From Leisingera sp. ANG1 (GTDB taxonomy: Bacteria; Pseudomonadota; Alphaproteobacteria; Rhodobacterales; Rhodobacteraceae): a DNA stretch of 64,000 bases. Shown piece by piece: positions 59,823 through 64,000 of this stretch (position 1 is its first letter; each line of letters begins with the position of its first letter). The stretch is from contig NZ_AFCF02000015.1 of assembly GCF_000203975.2 (NCBI RefSeq), positions 36,110 through 100,109 of the forward strand, read 5' to 3'. A program made the translations under genes and the position numbers. The notes beneath the pieces were generated by a model. The model had not been told where the DNA came from. It worked only from the letters and a program-made list of their open reading frames with translations, and made no database searches.

Positions 59823-60490
59823 CCCGTTTGATGTCTGGTGTCTTGGCCGCGGTTGCGGTGGTTGCGGGCGGTTATGCCCTGTCGGGTTTGAGCAGCCAGA
59901 GCAATCTGCCTGCAAACCCGCTGGTCGGCGCGGCGGTCGCACAGGAAGCAGAAGTAGACACCTCGACCATCACCGAAATGACCCTGGGGGCGGAGGATGC
60001 GCCGGTCACGCTGATCGAATATGCCTCCTACACCTGCCCGCACTGCGCGAATTTCCACAACAACACATTCAAGCAGTTGAAAGCGGATTACATCGATACC
60101 GGCAAGGTGAAGTTCATTTACCGCGAGGTCTATTTTGACCGCTACGGGCTGTGGGCATCGATGATTGCGCGTTGCAGCGGGCCGGAGAAATTCTTTGGCA
60201 TTTCCGACCTGATCTACAAAGGCCAGTCGGAATGGGCGCGGGCCGGCGGTGCGCCGGAGATCATTGATGAACTGCGCAAGATCGGCCGCCTGGCGGGCAT
60301 CGAAAACGACCAGCTGGAGGCCTGTTTGCAGGACGGCGAGAAGGCGCAAACTCTGGTGACCTGGTATCAGGAAAATGCGACTGAGCATGGGATTGAATCC
60401 ACGCCGTCCTTCATCCTGAACGGCGAGAAGGTTTCGAACCAGTCCTACGACGAGTTCAAGAAACTGCTGGATGCCGAACTGGAAAGCTGA
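59819..60490 (+). CDS. DsbA-family thiol-disulfide oxidoreductase
   Basis: Periplasmic thioredoxin-fold protein of 223 residues with N-terminal anchor or signal (LMSGVLAAVAVVAGGYALSG), active site YTCPHCANFH (CPHC) and cis-Pro region ESTPSFILNGEKV. The inserted helical domain and overall pattern fit the BdbD/ScsC-like DsbA group found beside DciA in roseobacters. Likely oxidises exported proteins. Followed by a terminator. Confidence 0.92.
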   Translation: MTRLMSGVLAAVAVVAGGYALSGLSSQSNLPANPLVGAAVAQEAEVDTSTITEMTLGAEDAPVTLIEYASYTCPHCANFHNNTFKQLKADYIDTGKVKFIYREVYFDRYGLWASMIARCSGPEKFFGISDLIYKGQSEWARAGGAPEIIDELRKIGRLAGIENDQLEACLQDGEKAQTLVTWYQENATEHGIESTPSFILNGEKVSNQSYDEFKKLLDAELES

Positions 60491-60510
60491 ACGTCAGTAA
60501 GCTGATAAGC

Positions 60511-60542
60511 AAAAGCCCGGGCCATGTGCCTGGGCTTTTTTG
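60511..60542. terminator. Bidirectional terminator between dsbA-like gene and lpxK
   Basis: AAAAGCCC (60511-60518) ... GGGCTTTTTT (60532-60541), extended inward by GGC/GCC. T-run on the right, A-run on the left, so usable from both convergent genes. Confidence 0.88.
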
Positions 60543-60569
60543 TTTGAGCAATTGCTTTCTTTTCGGCGG

Positions 60570-61571
60570 TCAAGGCGCAGGAGCAGCTGCTTTCAGCATG
60601 TTTTTCAGGCCATCGTCACCGGAAATCTTCAGGCGGACCGGCAGGGTTATCACCTTGGAGCGGAAGCCGTCCGGCAGCCGGACAGCGTCCTTTTCGGTAG
60701 TGACCAGCTGCGCGTTCAGCAGCTTGGACTCGTTTTCCAGCCGGTTCATCAGTGCCGGGGTCAGCGGCTGATGATCGTCCAATGCCTCAGACCGGGCTAT
60801 TTCGGCACCAAGGCTGCGCAGGGTGCTGAAGAACTTCTGCGGATGGCCGATGCCGGCAAAGGCCAGCACGCGGGTGCCGTTCCAGGGCATCCCGGTCTGC
60901 AACGGTTCCAGCGCGCCGGTGAAATGCGGCAGCCCCTGCAGATGGCTGCCCCAAACGTCCGTGAATGCTTTTTGGGCGGGCTCCGGCCCCAGCGACAGCA
61001 CCGCGCCGGCGCGTTTCAGCCCTATGGCAACCGGTTCGCGCAGCGGGCCGGCCGGCAGGCAGCGGCCGTTGCCGAAACCGTGCTGGGCGTCGACCACAAC
61101 AAGTGACAGGTCCTTGGCGACCGCAGGGTTCTGAAAGCCATCGTCCAGTACAATGACCGTCGCCCCGGCGTTGGCTGCAGCGCGGGCGCCCGCGGCGCGG
61201 TCCTTGGCGACCCAGACCTCGCCAAAGGCTGCCAGAAGCAGCGGCTCATCTCCCGTTTGCGCTGCCTTGTGCTTGCCGGGCATCACATGCACCGGCCCCT
61301 CCAGCGTTCCGCCATAACCGCGGGTGACCACATGCGGATCATGGCCAAGGCTGCGCAGGGCTTCCAGCAGCCAGATCACGGTTGGCGTTTTGCCAGTGCC
61401 GCCGGCATTCAGATTGCCCACGCAGATAACCGGCACACCGGGTGCAACCGGATTACCCTTGGACAGACGGGAGGCCGTTGCACGGGCATAGGCCCAGCCA
61501 AGTGGTGCCAGCAGGGCGGACCGCAAGTCAAACTCCCCCGGCAGCTTGTGCCAGAAATCAGGTGCCCGCAT
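60570..61571 (-). CDS. lpxK: Tetraacyldisaccharide 4'-kinase
   Basis: Inner-membrane associated kinase phosphorylating the lipid A precursor. 333 residues: N-terminal anchor near [21 protein letters not shown]-loop [58 protein letters not shown]. Overlaps the waaA end by 14 bases. Part of the LPS set scattered over this window. Confidence 0.94.
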   Translation of the reverse strand: MRAPDFWHKLPGEFDLRSALLAPLGWAYARATASRLSKGNPVAPGVPVICVGNLNAGGTGKTPTVIWLLEALRSLGHDPHVVTRGYGGTLEGPVHVMPGKHKAAQTGDEPLLLAAFGEVWVAKDRAAGARAAANAGATVIVLDDGFQNPAVAKDLSLVVVDAQHGFGNGRCLPAGPLREPVAIGLKRAGAVLSLGPEPAQKAFTDVWGSHLQGLPHFTGALEPLQTGMPWNGTRVLAFAGIGHPQKFFSTLRSLGAEIARSEALDDHQPLTPALMNRLENESKLLNAQLVTTEKDAVRLPDGFRSKVITLPVRLKISGDDGLKNMLKAAAPAP

Positions 61572-62793
61572 TAGTGTCCTCGCGCTGGTCAAGAAGGGTC
61601 TGGATCTTTTCCAGTAGTGTGTCAGTGGTTGCGGCGCTTTCGGTGACGCTTTGCCAGCCGGCCAGGGCCATTTCGGCGGCTCTGTCTGGAGCTGATAAGG
61701 CAACAACGGTGTCTGACATCTCGTTGTGGGTCTGCACCTGAACCGCGGCACCGGCCTTGGTCAGCCTGTCATAAAGTTCACGGTGCGCGTGGATGCCGGG
61801 GCCATGCAGCAGCGCAGAGCCCAGAGCCGCGGCATCCAGGGGGGATTGACCCTGGGCAGCCGGATCGAGACTGTTTGCGAGCAGGGCGACCGGTGACAAC
61901 CGGTACCAGAGGCCGATGTCCTCGCCACTGGTGAGCAGAACCTGGTTGAAGTCTTCAGGCTCTCCGCCGTTTTCCCAGTCGGCAAAGGACAATCCGCTTT
62001 TCTGCAGCAGGCCGCGGGCCGCCTCCAGATCCGCAATATCGTCCAGCGCAACGACCAGCAGCAAGCGGTGCAGCAGACGCAGGGCATTGCGGTGAGCGTC
62101 CAGAACGCGGGACAGTTCATTCAGTTTGACGTGGGCCGCAAGCCAGACCGGGCGGCTGCCCAGGGTCTGCTGCATGGCGGCCAGTTCGTCGTCGTTGCAC
62201 CCGGGCGGAATGGCCGATACACGCAGCTTGCCAGCCACTTCCAGCCGTTCCGCCGGAAAGCCCAGCCTGATGAGCCGGTCCCGCACAGTTTTGGATGGCG
62301 TCAGGATACATGTCAGCCCTTCCAGCATCCTGCGGCGCTGATCCGGCAGCCAGCGGCTGGTGCGGTGAGGCATTTCAGCGTCAAGAAGATCGGCCAGAAG
62401 TACACCGGTTCCCTGGTCACGCAGATGCCGCAGCAGGGTCCGGCGGGCTGGCGGGCCTGTCCAGATACAGGCATCGGGCCGCCAGTGCGCCACGAATTCG
62501 CGGGCTTCTGCCAATGTGTCCTCCGCCAGCGGGCCAACTGGAATGTCGCAGCCGACAGTGCCGGTCAGTCTCAGATCAGGCTCCCAGCTGGCCAGCACAG
62601 AGAGGTCCGGGCGCAGGGTCTTGAGACGGCGGCCTATGTCGCAGAGCGCGAGGTAGCGCTCTGGTGTTGTCGCGTGCACCCAGAGCACTTCACCCTTTGG
62701 ACGGGGTTGCAGCACCGCAGAGCGGCTGGAATTTGTGCTTCGCCGTTGCATCTGTTTCGATTTGATTTTTCCGGCCAAAGGTAGCTGCAACAT
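61558..62793 (-). CDS. waaA: Divergent 3-deoxy-D-manno-octulosonic acid transferase
   Basis: GT30-like transferase that should add Kdo to lipid IVA. 411 residues. The usual N-terminal membrane segment is missing and the hallmark HAxSxGE region reads [14 protein letters not shown], keeping the Glu but not the Gly. Other blocks are more regular ([70 protein letters not shown]). Start uncertain (62793 or 62751). Coupled to lpxK. A paralog with changed role is possible. Confidence 0.78.
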   Translation of the reverse strand: MLQLPLAGKIKSKQMQRRSTNSSRSAVLQPRPKGEVLWVHATTPERYLALCDIGRRLKTLRPDLSVLASWEPDLRLTGTVGCDIPVGPLAEDTLAEAREFVAHWRPDACIWTGPPARRTLLRHLRDQGTGVLLADLLDAEMPHRTSRWLPDQRRRMLEGLTCILTPSKTVRDRLIRLGFPAERLEVAGKLRVSAIPPGCNDDELAAMQQTLGSRPVWLAAHVKLNELSRVLDAHRNALRLLHRLLLVVALDDIADLEAARGLLQKSGLSFADWENGGEPEDFNQVLLTSGEDIGLWYRLSPVALLANSLDPAAQGQSPLDAAALGSALLHGPGIHAHRELYDRLTKAGAAVQVQTHNEMSDTVVALSAPDRAAEMALAGWQSVTESAATTDTLLEKIQTLLDQREDTNAGT

Positions 62794-62864
62794 GCGGGTT
62801 TGTCTGTGAAAAGTTTACGTCCAGCCATTGCAGGACAGCTGAGACCGCTTAAGCCGGGGCAGGT

Positions 62865-63668
62865 TTAATGTCCAGCGATGCCGGGGCCTGCCGGGTCCAG
62901 GGCTGCGATAAGCGCCGTGTGCAGAGACGTATTTCCGGCAACCACGCCGTTCAGGCGGGGATGCGGGTTGTTGAAGCGCAGGGGCTTGCCTGACCTGTCT
63001 GAGATGGTGCCGCCTGCCTCGCGCACCAGCAAATCGCCGGCGGCAATGTCCCATTCCCAGCTGGGGCGCAGCGTCAGCATGGCCCCGAACCGGCCGTCGG
63101 CCACCTTGGCCAGCCGGTAGGCCAGCGAGGGCCGGTAACTGCGGATGAATGCAGGCGGAGTGCCGCCCTGCCAGTGGTGCGGTTGCAGATTTGGCTTGGC
63201 GGCCAGAACCTCAGTATCTGCAAGTTCTGCCGCAGCCGAGATCCCGATCGGGCTGCCGTTGCAGGCTGCACCCTTTCCCTTGGCGGCAGTATACATAAGC
63301 TCACGTTGCGGCAGAAAAATCACCGCGGCCGTGACCTCGCCTGCTTCGGCAACCGCGATGGAATGCGCCCAGGTGCGGGAGCCTTCGGCAAAGCTGCGGG
63401 TGCCGTCGATCGGGTCTATGATGAAAACCTTCTCGCGAGTCAGGCGGGCTGGGCTATCTTCGGTCTCCTCCGACAGCCAGCCGTAGCCGGGCCGCGCTTG
63501 CTGCAACATGTCCTCGAGCATGGTGTTAACGGCCAGGTCGGCTTCGGTCACCGGACCCGCACCGCCTGGCTTGTCCCAGCGCTTGGCGTCGGGACCAGTG
63601 TAGCGGCACGCAATGTCTCCGGCCTGTTCCGCCGCTTTTACAAGCAGGGATAGGTCAGTTGCCGGCAA
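62865..63668 (-). CDS. Inositol-monophosphatase-family phosphatase (CysQ/SuhB-like)
   Basis: Mg-dependent, Li-sensitive phosphatase fold of 267 residues: WLSEETEDSP, IIDPIDGTRSFAEGSRTWAH, and RPSWEWDIAAGDLLVREAGG hold the metal ligands. It differs from the CysQ at 32.2 kb (DPLDGTKEF there), so the substrate may be inositol phosphate, PAP or a sugar phosphate. Its start overlaps the end of the TldD/PmbA-like gene by 14 bases, suggesting one transcript. Confidence 0.88.
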   Translation of the reverse strand: MPATDLSLLVKAAEQAGDIACRYTGPDAKRWDKPGGAGPVTEADLAVNTMLEDMLQQARPGYGWLSEETEDSPARLTREKVFIIDPIDGTRSFAEGSRTWAHSIAVAEAGEVTAAVIFLPQRELMYTAAKGKGAACNGSPIGISAAAELADTEVLAAKPNLQPHHWQGGTPPAFIRSYRPSLAYRLAKVADGRFGAMLTLRPSWEWDIAAGDLLVREAGGTISDRSGKPLRFNNPHPRLNGVVAGNTSLHTALIAALDPAGPGIAGH

Positions 63669-64000
63669 GGGTCATTCCTTCGACCAGAAGCGACGGCACC
63701 ACGGTGGACAAATGCGTGCGCGCGTCGTTGGCCGGGATAATCCGGCGCAGCATATCGTGCAGGCTGCCCGCGATAGTGCATTCGTTGACCGGATAGGCAA
63801 TCTCGCCGTTTTCCACCCAGAAACCGGATGCGCCGCGGGAATAGTCGCCGGTGTTCGGGTTGATGGTGGAGCCGATCATCGAAGTGACCAGCAGGCCGGT
63901 ACCCATCTGTGCGATCAGGTCTTCACGGCTGGCATCACCCTGGGTCAGCGCGATGTTCCAGGTCGAGGGGGAGGGCACCCCGCCGATGCCGCGGGCGGCG
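63655..64000 (-). CDS. TldD/PmbA metalloprotease family protein, C-terminal end, cut by window edge
   Basis: About 114 C-terminal residues, frame open to the right edge. They read GIGGVPSPSTWNIALTQGDA, IAQMGTGLLVTSMIGSTINP, TGDYSRGASGFWVENGEIAY and PVNECTIAGSLHDML, the hallmark end of the TldD/PmbA family, which matures peptide antibiotics and degrades CcdA-type proteins. PmbA is more likely than TldD from this tail. Its stop lies within the phosphatase gene start. Confidence 0.88.
   Translation of the reverse strand, partial: AARGIGGVPSPSTWNIALTQGDASREDLIAQMGTGLLVTSMIGSTINPNTGDYSRGASGFWVENGEIAYPVNECTIAGSLHDMLRRIIPANDARTHLSTVVPSLLVEGMTLAGN

Overview
The window looks like chromosomal DNA of a marine roseobacter-type alphaproteobacterium (Rhodobacterales, near Leisingera/Phaeobacter/Ruegeria). 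The signs are high GC, a petABC cytochrome bc1 operon plus a petP/petR-like regulator pair, a CcrM-type GANTC methyltransferase, a type II lumazine synthase behind an FMN riboswitch, an alkane hydroxylase, DUF427 and GT14 proteins of roseobacter type, and intergenic repeats of the CCCCGGGATATTT style. The assignment is by recognition only. There is no prophage, insertion sequence, integrase or CRISPR array; coding is dense.

Layout. 1-3.1 kb (minus): ispA (cut by the edge), xseB, a histone-deacetylase-like gene, then petR/petP. 3.2-12.1 kb: ilvE, a periplasmic DUF4142/cupredoxin pair, an AraC regulator, a small membrane protein, a divergent LysR/SDR pair, a DMT exporter, malonyl-CoA synthetase, and a CDF metal exporter opposite its MerR regulator. 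12.1-19.4 kb is a cofactor zone: aroC, a TPP riboswitch with thiBPQ, a second riboswitch (FMN) with ribH, a PaiB-like flavoprotein, an ABM-domain protein and a GST. 19.6-22.4 kb: petABC with a strong terminator. 22.5-30.6 kb: a glyoxalase-like gene, mtaB-dapF, tRNA-Lys, radC, dnaK-dnaJ behind a heat-shock type promoter, alkB (repair).

30.6-41.3 kb is the most distinctive block. It holds an SH3/COG3650 protein, a KpsM-like polysaccharide export permease, cysQ (PAP phosphatase), kdsB, galU, galE, two paralogous family-2-like glycosyltransferases, a GT14 Branch-type glycosyltransferase with a large C-terminal extension, and a two-part sulfotransferase. Together they suggest synthesis, sulfation and export of a surface polysaccharide; this is inference. 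41.5-46.3 kb is the envelope operon rnd-kdsD-lptC-lptA-lptB-hpf-ptsN without the rpoN seen there in E. coli, followed by tRNA-Leu. lpxK and waaA at 60.6-62.8 kb add further LPS functions.

46.8-64 kb: a fused alpha/beta 2-oxoacid dehydrogenase E1 coupled to a malonyltransferase-like gene; a DUF427-adenylate cyclase fusion; a membrane-anchored winged-helix protein overlapping a small secreted protein gene; rnhB; ccrM with GANTC sites in its upstream region; a membrane adenylate cyclase; alkane monooxygenase; mutY; a DUF721/DciA protein and a DsbA-like protein; lpxK-waaA; an IMPase-family phosphatase; and the C-terminal end of a TldD/PmbA protein at the right edge.

Starts were moved inward from the longest open frame wherever a ribosome-binding site and family alignment supported it. 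Family names are from memory of the motifs, not from a search.
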